From Drosophila miranda (taxonomy: Eukaryota; Arthropoda; Insecta; Diptera; Drosophilidae): a DNA stretch of 64,000 bases. Positions within the stretch are counted from its first letter, which is position 1. Every line of letters starts with the position of its first letter. The DNA is taken from positions 24,226,264 to 24,290,263 of the forward strand of contig NW_022881603.1 of the NCBI RefSeq assembly GCF_003369915.1. The letters run 5' to 3'. Below are positions 54,998 through 64,000 of the stretch, piece by piece. The notes below the pieces were generated by a model that was given only the letters and a program-made list of their open reading frames with translations, searched no databases and was not told the origin of the DNA. The translations under genes and the position numbers were made by a program.

Positions 54998-55168
54998 ATG
55001 AAGCGCACACCCAAATTGCACGAGGTGGGGCGGGCCTACTCGGAGATGTCGCCCCTCAATCCGGACTCTCCGCCTGCACCGGTGGCCAGTACCAGCGGCT
55101 ATGGCAGCATTTTTCCCTTCGGCCTGCTGCGCGGCTCCTTCGGTCGCGGCGGCAATGCTGCGGTACAG
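54998..55168 (+). CDS. First coding exon of an unrecognised host gene
   Basis: 57 codons from ATG in CCGGAATGAAG to GCGGTACAG, followed by a GTGGGT donor, phase 0. Sequence MKRTPKLHEVGRAY ... SMSPLNP-like Pro/Ser-rich stretch, SGYGSIFPFGLLRGSFGRGG at the end. GC-rich third positions support coding. Not recognised. It is probably one of several alternative N-termini of a gene whose later exons lie at 57186, 58746 and 59411, but the phases do not all agree. Confidence 0.55.
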
Positions 55169-55273
55169 GTGGGTTCTGCCAGACGACAAAGTAAAGCTTA
55201 ATCGCCCTGTCATCGGTTCTATATGGTATATGGGGGAGACTGACTGCTTATCGGGTTTCCCACTTTAGATGTA

Positions 55274-55772
55274 CACTACTGGCCAAAAAAATAAGTACAT
55301 CGGTGTCGTGCTAGTTTGTTATGGAATAGCTCGAATGTTTGTAAAGAATTGTGGAGAATTTGTGCAATAAACGTGGTATGAGATTCCAGTGGAGACTTGC
55401 CGCAAACTTATTGCTAGTATGCCAAGAAGAATGGCCGAAATCATCCAAAATAAGTGTGGATATAGAGGATACTATTAAAAGATTATAAATTATAAGAAAA
55501 AAGTGTACAAAATTTGAAAGGTTTTTAGTTTTTCGCTTTGGAGAATTGCTGTACTTATTATTTTGGCCAGCCCTTATTTATGATTTTAAGGTTTAATCGA
55601 TCATAAAATATATATTTGAAATTAAAAATGCTTATGATAAACCGTTTTTATAGTCTATTGTAGGTTAGAAAACTAAAAGTAATTTTGATTTTTTAATTAT
55701 GTTTATTAGAAAAGTTTTATAGGAGATGAAAGAAAGCTTATAAGCGTGTACTTATTATTTTGGCCAGTAGTG
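55274..55772 (+). mobile_element. Tc1-like element, internally deleted
   Basis: 499 bp with inverted ends CACTACTGGCCAAAA..AATAAGTACA and TA on both sides, the Tc1/mariner target. Inside, 55386-55490 encodes a Tc1 transposase C-terminus (CRKLIASMPRRMAEIIQNKC) with a stop. The catalytic part is missing. It lies in an intron-like stretch. Confidence 0.85.
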
Positions 55773-56558
55773 TATGTACTGTACTACATATTGCCTGAAA
55801 TGAGATTGTTTTACCGATAAGTAAGTAGACGGCGGACATGGTTGGTATGGTGTTGTATGGCTTTGTTCTTTATATTATATCGTGACGATTAGTTAAGGCG
55901 CCTCGAATCGTACATACCCTTCAACATACGTCATACCTCTACATGACATATATTTTTAAAATCTTTATGGCGAGCAGCCCTAAAGTGTTGTACTTTGGGC
56001 GCTCAAAATGGCGACAATTCAAAAGCAGCAGAAAAACGAAACCCATCACGCGATCAATGATACGGGGAGAGGCTTTTCCGTTGTGTACTCTATTTTCTGT
56101 GGGATGCATTTATCTGTCTATCTAAATCTATATTTTCCTATCAGATACAGTAACTTTTGAAATTCCCTTCATATTCTGTGCATCCCTTCCGGTTTCAGTC
56201 CGATTCTATTTGTCTTTTTGGGAGGAAACCAAATTAAGAAAAGGTAATTAACAGCACCATACTTTTCCACTGTCTTGGTTTATTAGGAAGCAGCCACAGC
56301 AGTAATATCTTTGCGTGGTGTTCCTTTTAGTATCCGCGGCTTATCTGAATAGGTTTATCGGTGCTGTTAGCTCAATTACTGAAAACTAAATAGAATAAGG
56401 CGGATCGGAACGTTTGGTGGGCCAGAGGCAACATTTATATATGATGCTACCCCATTCGGGGCGCCGACAGTTCATTGAAGGCGCCTTTGCGCCTATCTCT
56501 TCAATCGATATCGAAATCGGCCTTCAAAACGGAACTAAACGGCGAAAGTTTGGCGAAA
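55773..56558. other. Intron-like DNA, no gene seen
   Basis: AT-rich DNA without repeat ends or a long frame. The last 150 bp before 56559 are more GC-rich and may be UTR of the next exon. Confidence 0.35.
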
Positions 56559-56598
56559 ATGTTCAAGGTCCGCTTAAAGACGAGTCCCAGCGGCGGGG
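56559..56598 (+). CDS. Possible alternative first exon
   Basis: ATG in GCGAAAATGTTC, then MFKVRLKTSPSGG and a GTGAGG donor at 56599, phase 1. It is short; the support is the start context, the donor and the basic/serine-rich start similar in type to neighbouring first exons. No downstream exon with matching phase was found. Confidence 0.3.
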
Positions 56599-56604
56599 GT
56601 GAGG

Positions 56605-57169
56605 TGTGTCTTCTATCTATCTATCTGTTATTTATATCTGTTGTATGACAATTAAGAAAGCAAGTAAGAACTTTATAGTCGTGCTGGCGCCCTCCATTAT
56701 CTGTCTAAAACGAGCTGACAGTCCCTGACATGTGACAGAGAAAGCCCCAGGAGATTTAAAGAAACAATCTCTGTTAGAAATGTTATCAATACTATGTCCA
56801 TTCTTTGTGTTATAGGAAATGCTTGTGCATAGAATAGATCCAAACAGAAAGTGTGTGCAAGTGGAAAAAAACTAGAAAATAGCGGAGTCTAGATATAGGA
56901 ATTTTGCATCAGTCAATCAATTTGGATTCATTAAGAGGCAATGACTCTCAATGTTGTTGTTGTTGTTGCTCCCCCAATCAATAGCATTTCAGACGTTCTT
57001 CGATCGAAATCAATTGGAAGCTAAAAACTACTCCAGAACGCAAATATTTAGATAAGTAAATATGTGATGATGTACTAACCATCGTAGATGCACACAGATA
57101 CATCCCAGGATACATCCCCCGATGAGATAAGCACCCCCATTCATTTCAACATCTTCGAGTGTCGTACAG
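56605..57169. other. Intron-like DNA, no gene seen
   Basis: TATC and TTG microsatellite-like runs (about 56612-56630 and 56953-56970). It ends in a possible acceptor GTCGTACAG at 57169. Confidence 0.35.
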
Positions 57170-57185
57170 CGAGAACCCCACCGTC

Positions 57186-57701
57186 ATGGAGAAGGATGGG
57201 AGGGCACAAAAGCCCCCAAAGAAGAAGGCCGCAACGATCTTGAGTGGAATCGAAGAAGTACCAGCGCCAGAGGCAGCCCCAAATCCAACGACAGCCGGTG
57301 GAAGGGCAAGGGGAACCTGCCCCTGTCTCCCGGCTAGTGGTGGGACCATTGCGGCTTTGGTGAGCGGTTTGCACCACTCGGGGGCATGTGGCTTCCAGTC
57401 GCTGCACCAGCCACTGCTCGAATGCGAGGAGCGGGCCCTGGCCATCAAGCAACACCTCAGAGGGCATCGGGGCCATGGAATTGAGGCGTCTCCCCACGAG
57501 TCCATGCCGCGATTTATAGTCGATATCGAGGAGGAGCCATCGGAGTCGTCGCAGAGTATTGGAGGGCAGGAACACCAGGATCAGGAACACCCAGAGCAAG
57601 AGCATAGTGGCGGTGGCGGTGGTGGTGCCGGCGCGAGCTCCTCTCGACGCTTCAGTCACTTCAATCTGGCCCTTCGTCGTTTCTCCCACATCCATGTCCA
57701 C
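57186..57701 (+). CDS. Coding exon of an unrecognised host gene
   Basis: 172 codons from MEKDGRAQKPPKKK to RRFSHIHVH, followed by a GTAAAT donor at 57702. A possible acceptor (GTACAG) at 57169 means it could also be an internal exon. It contains MPRFIVDIEEEPSESS, a Glu/Gln/His stretch, a polyglycine run (GGGGGGAGASSS) and FSHFNLALRRFSHIH. GC-rich codons and the absence of stops over 190 codons support coding. Beyond the donor the frame reads a few residues resembling a K-channel T1 motif, which I consider accidental. Not recognised. Confidence 0.5.
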
Positions 57702-57731
57702 GTAAATGTGGGGGGGAAGAAGTTTCATTAG

Positions 57732-58745
57732 CCTAATGGAAGCCATAAACATATAAAGAACATCGATGTAATTACACGTGCCTTTCACTCGATTGCGGAT
57801 GGTTGGTCATCGGTTGGCCTTCTGAGAGCATAAATTAAAGTGAAACTCTTTATGCAAGGCAGCGGCTCTTGGACTCTTGAGCCTTAGCCCACAAACAAAA
57901 CCAGCCGCTGACCAGTCCGCTGGCTGGTCAATCAGTTGTGGTGCAACGCTCGTGGCAGCAGCAGCGGCAGCACCAGCTGCGGGTCAACAAAATAATACTA
58001 CCAAAATTGGCAAACAAGTTCCTCGAAGTGCGAGTGCGAGTGCGAGTGCGAGTGGTTTTTCTGGCCAATTATATGCGACACGAAACGGCATTTCCATAGA
58101 GCGTAGAGAGTGGAGCGTGGAGCACACCTACCGACTGCCACCTAATGGCTGATTACAGTGGGACGGAGATGACTACTTTTGCGTGCAAACCCCATTCTCC
58201 CAGCAGCGGTGGCAGCACGGCAGTGGATGATAAGCGACCCCCCACCACACATCACGCGTCAGACGGGACCCGACCAGGGAGCTACTAAGGCGGCACTACG
58301 GAGCAGTTGCTGCATTCGACTCGCTTCGCATTCCCCAAGAAACACTCAAGAAAACTTAAACGCTCGCGCCGCACAGCATCGCAGAAGCACGGGAGCACTG
58401 GAGCACGGGAATTAATTAACTGCCAATTAATGAAGCGGCGAAAAGAGAAAGAAGAATATTTGCTTATTAATATTATGCACATACCGTACCCGTATGCACT
58501 TGGTGGTGCACTCGATGCCAGTTCTCGCGAGTGATTCTGTTACTGTTTTTTTCCTTCTCAATTGTGTGATTTATGTGATACTGTGACAAATGAAGAGCAG
58601 AATTTCCATATTTGTGCAGTCGCTGGTTTTATCAGCTTGACGCAGCACGTACCGTCGTACCGTCTCCGCTCGTACACCGCGACCAAACAAAACCGAGCTA
58701 ATTAATCAAATAGAGACAAGAGCAAATTTAATTGCTAGAGGAATC
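57732..58745. other. Intron and possible 5' UTR of the 58746 exon
   Basis: Contains a CAGCAG-type run (57955-57985), a GCGAGT hexamer array (58028-58056) and UTR-like A-rich DNA before 58746. Short frames across it overlap low-complexity DNA and are not supported. Confidence 0.4.
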
Positions 58746-58840
58746 ATGAAACTATCCAAAAGCTTCGATGAGTTTATCTTGAGCGCCTCGCGGCTGAGCC
58801 TCAATAATCTGCGTTCGCCAGGCAAGAAGAATCTAAAAAT
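58746..58840 (+). CDS. Alternative first coding exon (phase 2)
   Basis: ATG in GGAATCATGAAAC, 31 codons (MKLSKSFDEFILSASRLSLN ... PGKKNLK), then a GTAACG donor. It ends in phase 2, which matches the exon at 59411 exactly and keeps that frame open. This is the best-supported exon pair of the gene. Ser/Leu/Lys-rich; function unknown. Confidence 0.55.
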
Positions 58841-59304
58841 GTAACGTATACTCGAACAGTAAATAATACCCATAGATTAAAGAGCATATTGGTTGGGATG
58901 CATTCTGCAATCCATTAACAATTTGGTTACAAATTTCCCAGCAAAAGGAATTCAATTGAAACTACAACAAAATATACAAATATTTTAATAATTTAATAAG
59001 TTTAAACCCATTTAATAATCGATAATGAAAGAAATACAAAAATATTGGATATCACAAAAGCAGAATGGATTTTGCGTGTATTCCTGATAATACGATGAGA
59101 ATACCTATCACAGATTTCCCATTAATCAATGTTCAGGCCAGCCGTAAACAATTTCCGCGCACTGTGCCAACTCCGTGCGCCCCGGTCCCAACTCGCTCTC
59201 GCGCGCTCGGAGGGGCGCTCGGATCCACAATCCACGATCCACACGGCGCTCACGGCAGAAAAAGCACCATAAGGCATAGAGTTGAGCAGTTACGATTTCA
59301 CCCC
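58841..59304. other. Intron-like DNA
   Basis: AT-rich to about 59150, then a GC-rich segment (CTCGCTCTCGCGCGCTCGG at about 59200) of unknown origin that runs into the duplicated segment at 59305. No gene is seen. Confidence 0.35.
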
Positions 59305-59458
59305 CGCTTCAGACGGCCGATCTACCGCACGACCGTCCAACCAAATACACACACATAATTATATATATACCACTAAACATAACGGTTTTCATTTCTTATG
59401 ACGGCTACAGCAATTGCGTTGTGGGAGAGTTGAGCTTCGATCCGCCCCACTACAAACA
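59305..59458 (+). repeat. 154-bp direct duplication, copy 1 (includes exon start)
   Basis: CGCTTCAGACGGCCGATC to CCCCACTACAAACA, also at 63471-63624 with about two differences. It spans transposon-derived DNA (the end of a gag-like frame, FRRPIYR..VQPNTHT) and the first 48 bp of the host exon at 59411. Confidence 0.9.
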
Positions 59459-59541
59459 TTGGTCCTTCGAGCCGGATCTTCGCCTTCCCCATAAGGAGAA
59501 GCTCACCCCAGCCAGCATCGGCGGATCGCTCCAAGTTCAAG
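59411..59541 (+). CDS. Internal exon of an unrecognised host gene
   Basis: Follows an acceptor (GGCTACAG) and, joined to 58746-58840, reads NCVVGELSFDPPHYKHW, SFEPDLRLPHKEKL and TPASIGGSLQVQ. The conserved look and absence of stops support coding. Where a donor is expected (59541/59542) the sequence is CAAG then ATAAGTAC; a G-to-A change of a normal GTAAGT would explain this and would abolish splicing, but the ancestral sequence is not known. The frame continues open past this point into AT-rich DNA. Not recognised. Confidence 0.5.
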
Positions 59542-60589
59542 ATAAGTACTCTTCGATTGTGCCTAACAACAGTGCAGTGATTTTGTGCGAGTTTTCCATC
59601 CCAGTCCGAGTTCCCGTGGCATATGTATGTACATGCATGTGTATGTATTTATTTCTCGCTCTAGCTCCAAATTTAACCATACTTCGTTCTGCCAACGGTT
59701 GTGGCTTCCTACATCTCCAAAGGTTTAATTTGATCCGAGCTAACTCCTGCGTTCAGCTTCCGATCCAGTGTAAATAATATTCTTACCTCTCCAGCTACCA
59801 GCTGAGCTTTCGTTGCTAACATACAGTATGTCTATTAATTGTTTGCAAAATGTAAAAAGGCACATAAGTTTGACTTCAACATGGAAAATATGAGTAAAGG
59901 CATAAGTTGGGGGAATTTTTTTTATTAACTGTTATCAAAATGTGTTTAAGCTGTAGGTATACATACATGTATGTACACATCGCAACGCAATCCAAGCGGC
60001 TGGCAACAAACATAAAGGCATATTCTTGCAATTATTTTTGTGGTTTATTCCGTGCATGCTCAACGTTCCATAGTTTGTCGGTTTTATAAGGAAATAAAAT
60101 AACAAATCTCTGCGCCTCCTTATTTAACTAATTATACTACCAACAAAATAACGATCCATACATACTGCACATACATACATATGTATGTATTTATCTTACA
60201 CATCTATACGTACGCATTTTAAATTAGCATATTCTTGCACATCTATATAATATACATATTGTATATAAAACGGTTATCCACCGTTTTACCCGTTGTTTGA
60301 CATCTCTTCAACCCAAGCCGCGGTACATAGCACTTACAGCCATACATACACACATACAAGCAGCAGCAGCGGTGCATTCTTTTCGTTTTTCTTTTCGCTT
60401 TCGCTTCTCCACCGTTTGCCTGCGTTGTAGTTGTTGGGAGAATATTTTTCGGTGCCGCGCTTGACTGTAACGGAACGCCAAGTGACGCGCTACCCTGCAT
60501 TTCGAGAGTATATTGTTTTAACCGTAGTTCAATCGTAGTATTTATATCTATATATTCCGGCCACGGTGTACTATTTCCATAATTTAAAT
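59542..60589. other. Intronic or flanking DNA, no gene seen
   Basis: ATGTATGTACATGCATGTGT-type alternating tracts (about 59625 and 59955, 60165) and AT-rich DNA. From about 60540 it passes into the 5' region of the BEL/Pao-like element, whose exact start I cannot fix. Confidence 0.35.
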
Positions 60590-60703
60590 ACTCGCAATAA
60601 ATTCCACCAAAACCACATATCCACGGTTCGTAGTTCTGAAATTCCACGTCGCCTTTTCCGCTCACCTACCTACTACGCGTTATCGAAGATCCATCAGCAA
60701 AAC

Positions 60704-61648
60704 ATGCCCACTGTTGAGAAGAAATCTCGCAAGAAGTTTAAGCGGGTGAGTTCGCTGAGTTTGACCCATCCACCCAGCTCCAACGGCTCAGCCACTACGC
60801 CCACATCTTCCCGTCCGGCCCCAGCTGAGCGAGGTCCGACCACGTCCAGGGCTCACGCACCACATGCCTTCGAGGATTTGTTGCTCCCCTCGGGAGTCCC
60901 TCGCACGGCTCCTAGCACTATGGCCGCCAGTTCCGCACAGTCTAAGTTTGCCTTGGCCGCAAGCAGACTGACCCGCTTCGACCAGAAGCTCAGCGCTCCA
61001 GATGCTAGCACACCAACCCGCTCGCTCTCCCAAGTCCATCGAGAATAACTCCGAAGCCTGTGGGCAAAGGTGGACGCGGAGTTCGCGGCCTGTTCGGTGA
61101 CGATGGCGGAAGAGGATCCAGAGGGTGTAGCTTATGTCCAAGAGATGTACGATGACTGCTACGCGGTCTACGCGCAATGCCTGGCCGAACTGAACGATCA
61201 GCTCGAGCCCCCGACTGTCCCTCACACGCCGCAACTGGCCGTTCAAGTGCCGACTTCCGGCGGTTGCCGCCTCCCTCCATGTGACACTGAAGTTTTCAGT
61301 GGGGACTACCAGCAGTGGCCCACGTTCCGAGACCTGTTCACCGCCATCTACATAGAAAACCCAAGGTTGGCTCCAGTGGAAAAACTGTTCCACCTCAACA
61401 AAAAGACCAGCGGTGAAGCCCACGACATAGTGGCACAGGCTCCACTTACGAACGAGGGTTTCGCGTCCGCATGGAACGCCCTCCGTGAGCGTTTCCAAAA
61501 CAAGAGGCTGATACTCAAAGCCCAGCTGAAGATCCTTTTCAGTCTGTACCGAGTCAGCAGCAGCGCTAAAAGAGCTCCAGAGGGCCGCCCACAAGTGCCT
61601 CACGACACTCACCCATTCCGAGGTCTCCACAGACAGCGTTTTCGCTGA
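60704..61648 (+). pseudogene. BEL/Pao gag (DUF1759-like), broken
   Basis: Starts MPTVEKKSRKKFKR. A TAA at 61046-61048 interrupts the frame (after SLSQVHRE); it resumes directly with LRSLWAKVDAEF. The DUF1759-type core is clear: VFSGDYQQWPTFRDLF, APVEKLFHLNKKTSGEA, ALRERFQNKRLI. At about 61565 the frame shifts; the correct reading continues in the frame that opens fully at 61659. Gag builds the particle; this one cannot be made. Confidence 0.8.
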
Positions 61649-61658
61649 CGGAGTTTTA

Positions 61659-63164
61659 GTGTACCTCATTTCCGCTAAGCTGCCAAAGACGACCTTAGAG
61701 CTTTGGGAGCAATCCGTGACGCACAAGTCCGAAATTCCCACCTGGCACGCCATGGACAAGTTCCTGGCGGAGCGGTACCTGTCTCTCGAAGTGACCGAGG
61801 ACGACCATCCAGGCATGGAGACTCAGGCCCACTCCAGGGCGATCATACGCACTGCAGACAATTCGAGAAGCAATCCGTTTCGGTCTCAAGGAAGTCCTTA
61901 TCCTAGGAGTGCCCACTCGTTCGAGACCACAGTGAATCAAACGAGGAGCACGTGTGATCTCTGCTCCAAAGAGTATCATCCAATCCGGTTATGCCCTTAC
62001 TTCCTTCAAATGCCCGCTGGCGCTCGCTCCGACTACATTAAGCAAAAGCAGCTTTGTTTGAACTGCTTTGCAAGGGGCCACCAGATACGAGCATGCCAAA
62101 GCGCCCACAATTGCATAATTTGTGGAGACCGGCACCATACGCTTCTGCACCGTAGCAATCCAGCAAACTCCAGCGAGGCGATTTCCACAACGGCACAAAA
62201 TTCCTCAGCGTGGCCCGAACTACATCTACGAGTACCAAGCGTACAAAATCCAAGTTCGTCCGAAGCCCAGCCAAACGTTCAGTCATATTTCGCCTCCGGC
62301 ACGAGTGCTGTCCTCCTAGGCACGGCCATCGTTAATATTTGCCACCTGGGAAAAACTTTCCACGCCCGCGCTCTGATCGACTCTGGCTCAGAGGCGACGT
62401 TCATTACAGAACGTCTTGTGGACATGATCAAATTGCCATTCCAACGTATCCAGGCACAGGTCTCCGGCCTAAATAATGCCGTATCCGCTCAGTCAAAGAA
62501 GCTCTGCAGTTTTTCCATCCGTTCTCCGACTAAGCCGGGCTTACAACTAAATGCCACAGCCTACGTTATTCCGGAATTGGCCGCGAATATTCCATCGCAT
62601 CCGATCTCGCAAGGGTTCTTGAGAGACCTGCCGAACCTCACATGGGCGGATCCGACCTTCTATGAGAGTTCACAAATAGATATCCTGATTGGAGCGGATA
62701 TCCTTCCGTCCATTCAGTTAAGTGGCTCACTGACCAACATCTGTGGCTCTCTCCTCGGGCAGGAGACCATTTTCGGCTGGGTACTCACAGGTCCAGTGCC
62801 TCAGGTGATGAATCAAATCTCATCGTTCTCGAGTCAAATTTCCAGACGACCTATCACACTGGTAGAAGACTCGGGGTCTTTTTACGACAGCAATTTCCTT
62901 CCAGCTCCCTCCGCAGAAGTTCTCGAACGGTCTCCTGACCGACGGAAATATTTCCAAAATATGCACTGTATGAAAGCTCTACGCTCCGGTCCGAATTCAA
63001 GCCTGAACTCGAAGGTGAATCCGTCCTTAGATCAACATAGCCTCACCAGACTATGTAACCGGGCGGCAATTTCCAATGTCTTAATTGTGACTCTCACCCG
63101 TTCCAAGATCGTTACTAATGTGTCTTCGACGCCTTTATTTCAATTTAGTTCTCCGCACCCAGTT
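61659..63164 (+). pseudogene. BEL/Pao gag end, zinc knuckle and protease (DUF1758)
   Basis: Continuation of gag (YLISAKLPKTTLELWEQ, WHAMDKFLAERY). A BEL-type Cys/His array follows (CDLCSKEYHPIRLC, CLNCFARGHQIRAC, CIICGDRHHTLLH). Next is the DUF1758 aspartic protease with ARALIDSGSEATFI (active-site DSG), IDILIGADIL and ETIFGWVLTGPV. After about residue 440 the sequence no longer follows the family and the RT is missing. The frame stays open to 63524. Confidence 0.8.
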
Positions 63165-63524
63165 ATGGCCCCACGTCCCCGCGCCAACCGCACCAGGGAG
63201 AACCGACGTGCTCGGGAAATTGGCTCCTACCGTTGCCGAATCTGCCAAGGAGTCCATCCGCTACGGACCTACCACCAATTTCTTCTCCTGAGCCCCGAAG
63301 AGAAACTCCGAGCTGTCCTTATCAACCAGTATTGCGAGAACTGCCTGGCTCACCAACACTCCGGCAAAAACAACCACACGCTACTCCACGTACCCACGTC
63401 TCGTCGTCCGGCCCGCTCAGCCTCGGGAGCATCGTCGCCATCTAAATCGAACCATGCAAAACGCCGCCCTCGCTTCAGACGGCCGATCTACCGCGCGACC
63501 GTCCAACCAAATACACACACATAA
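63165..63524 (+). pseudogene. Second gag-like zinc-knuckle segment (MAPRPR type)
   Basis: In frame with the protease but with its own ATG: MAPRPRANRTRENRRARE, then CRICQGVHPLRTYHQF and YCENCLAHQHSG, and a terminal FRRPIYRATVQPNTHT. This is a C-x2-C ... H ... NCLAxxH knuckle as in BEL/Pao gag proteins. A canonical cysteine is Tyr (TYHQF) and the last cysteine region is shortened. It may be a separate small gene or part of a related element. The same C-terminus occurs at 59305-59358. Confidence 0.5.
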
Positions 63525-63624
63525 TTATATATATACCACTAAACATAACGGTTTTCATTTCTTATGACGGCTACAGCAATTGCGTTGTGGGAGAGTTGAG
63601 CTTCGATCCGCCCCACTACAAACA
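63471..63624 (+). repeat. 154-bp direct duplication, copy 2 (partial host exon)
   Basis: Matches 59305-59458. It contains the acceptor and first 48 bp of the host exon (NCVVGELSFDPPHYK) but then runs into unrelated DNA with a stop, so it is a dead exon copy. Confidence 0.9.
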
Positions 63625-64000
63625 ATCAATAACAAATTAGAACTCTTTTAATGGGTATCTGGTCTAATATTTACCCAATCGTCTGTCTGGCTACGCATTT
63701 GCTATGCCCGAATGCATTTTAACACCTCTCGACTGTAACTGAAAACTAAACCACAATCAAGGCAAATCTCAAGCTAAAAATGAGAGACTCTACAGAACAC
63801 TATATGCTACTATGAACACTATGTGCTATACTCGCACATATTTGTTTAATCGAACATTTCACCTTTCATTGCGATTGAAAGAGATGTTGACAAAAATAAG
63901 GAATGAAATGAAGTGAAATAAATTAATTTGAAGCCACTGCAGTGCGTGAGTGGTGGTGAATGGCATTTGTTCAAATAGCAAATACGACAATCTGTGGCAT
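63625..64000. other. AT-rich DNA, no gene seen
   Basis: No frame, repeat end or RNA gene is recognised up to the window edge. Confidence 0.4.

Larger units (their letters stand above)
60590..63540 (+). mobile_element. BEL/Pao retrotransposon fragment
   Basis: Gag and protease of a BEL/Pao element on the plus strand; RT, RNase H and integrase are absent. No LTR pair or primer site could be recognised. After the protease the frame passes into a second, different gag-like knuckle (from 63165), so the fragment may be a fusion of two related elements. Confidence 0.8.

Noticed and set aside
57690..57731. VNVGGKKF, resembling the T1 domain of voltage-gated K channels
   Set aside because: It lies after a good GTAAAT donor, is followed at once by a stop, and comes from a G-rich run.
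57877..58152. 91-codon frame with Ala- and Ser-repeat stretches
   Set aside because: Produced by CAG-like and GCGAGT microsatellites; no splice or start support.
60788..61816. 342-codon frame on the minus strand
   Set aside because: Shadow of the BEL/Pao gag on the plus strand, which has clear family motifs.
1..64000. tRNA, rRNA or other structural RNA genes, bacterial-type operons or phage genes
   Set aside because: None could be recognised on either strand; gene structure is eukaryotic throughout.

Overview
The window is insect nuclear DNA, almost certainly Drosophila. It has short introns with GT/AG ends, RpL29, an Sgf29 relic, and I-clade and LOA-clade LINEs, Ty3/Gypsy and BEL/Pao elements, hAT and Tc1 relics, and DINE-1/mini-me-like repeats carrying (GTCY)n arrays. 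RpL29 next to Sgf29 suggests Muller element C. The dense, nested transposons beside decayed housekeeping genes resemble a non-recombining region, for example the neo-Y of an obscura-group species such as D. miranda. The species and chromosome are inference. Family names come from motifs, not database searches.

Layout. 1-1664 (minus): N-terminal 554 codons of an unrecognised open host gene; the poly(A) of a truncated I-like LINE (1665-3050) touches its ATG. 3050-4286: a dispersed repeat copy and a hAT transposase relic. 4287-14244: a block read on the minus strand (mini-me-like A, Gypsy gag-pro-pol, LOA-type LINE, mini-me-like B). It is an almost identical inverted copy of 19462-29235. 15302-16205 (minus): 3' part of Sgf29, broken. 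16206-32600 (plus): one Gypsy element split by a LOA-type LINE (17633-25324), itself split by two tandem mini-me-like elements (18139-20636); a third mini-me-like element (28467-29235) lies in pol. 32601-32842 (plus): promoter, exon 1 and the start of exon 2 of Sgf29, turned round relative to the rest of the gene. 32843-47713: a minus-strand Gypsy LTR split by an I-like LINE (32901-46830), whose last codons are split by a second, much fresher Gypsy element (37112-46566). 48136-48435: intact RpL29. 48479-49571 (minus): decayed queuosine-salvage glycosidase. 49610-53395: repeat copies, a DUF4806-like relic, a 63-bp tandem repeat and a possible host-gene relic. 53396-54485: mini-me-like F. 54998-59541: exons of an unrecognised host gene, with a Tc1-like element in an intron. 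60590-63540: BEL/Pao relic, followed by a second copy of part of a host exon.

How it fits together. Four-base target duplications show that two Gypsy elements once sat in opposite orientation around the Sgf29 promoter and exon 1 (TSDs CAGA and CCAG). The present flanks are exchanged exactly as expected if recombination between these two elements flipped the 242-bp segment between them. The host protein genes form a decay series: RpL29 is intact, the 1-1664 frame is open, and Sgf29, the queuosine glycosidase and the DUF4806-like gene are frameshifted. The Gypsy and LINE copies in the inverted block share the same stops and deletions, so they arose by duplication of DNA and not by separate transpositions.
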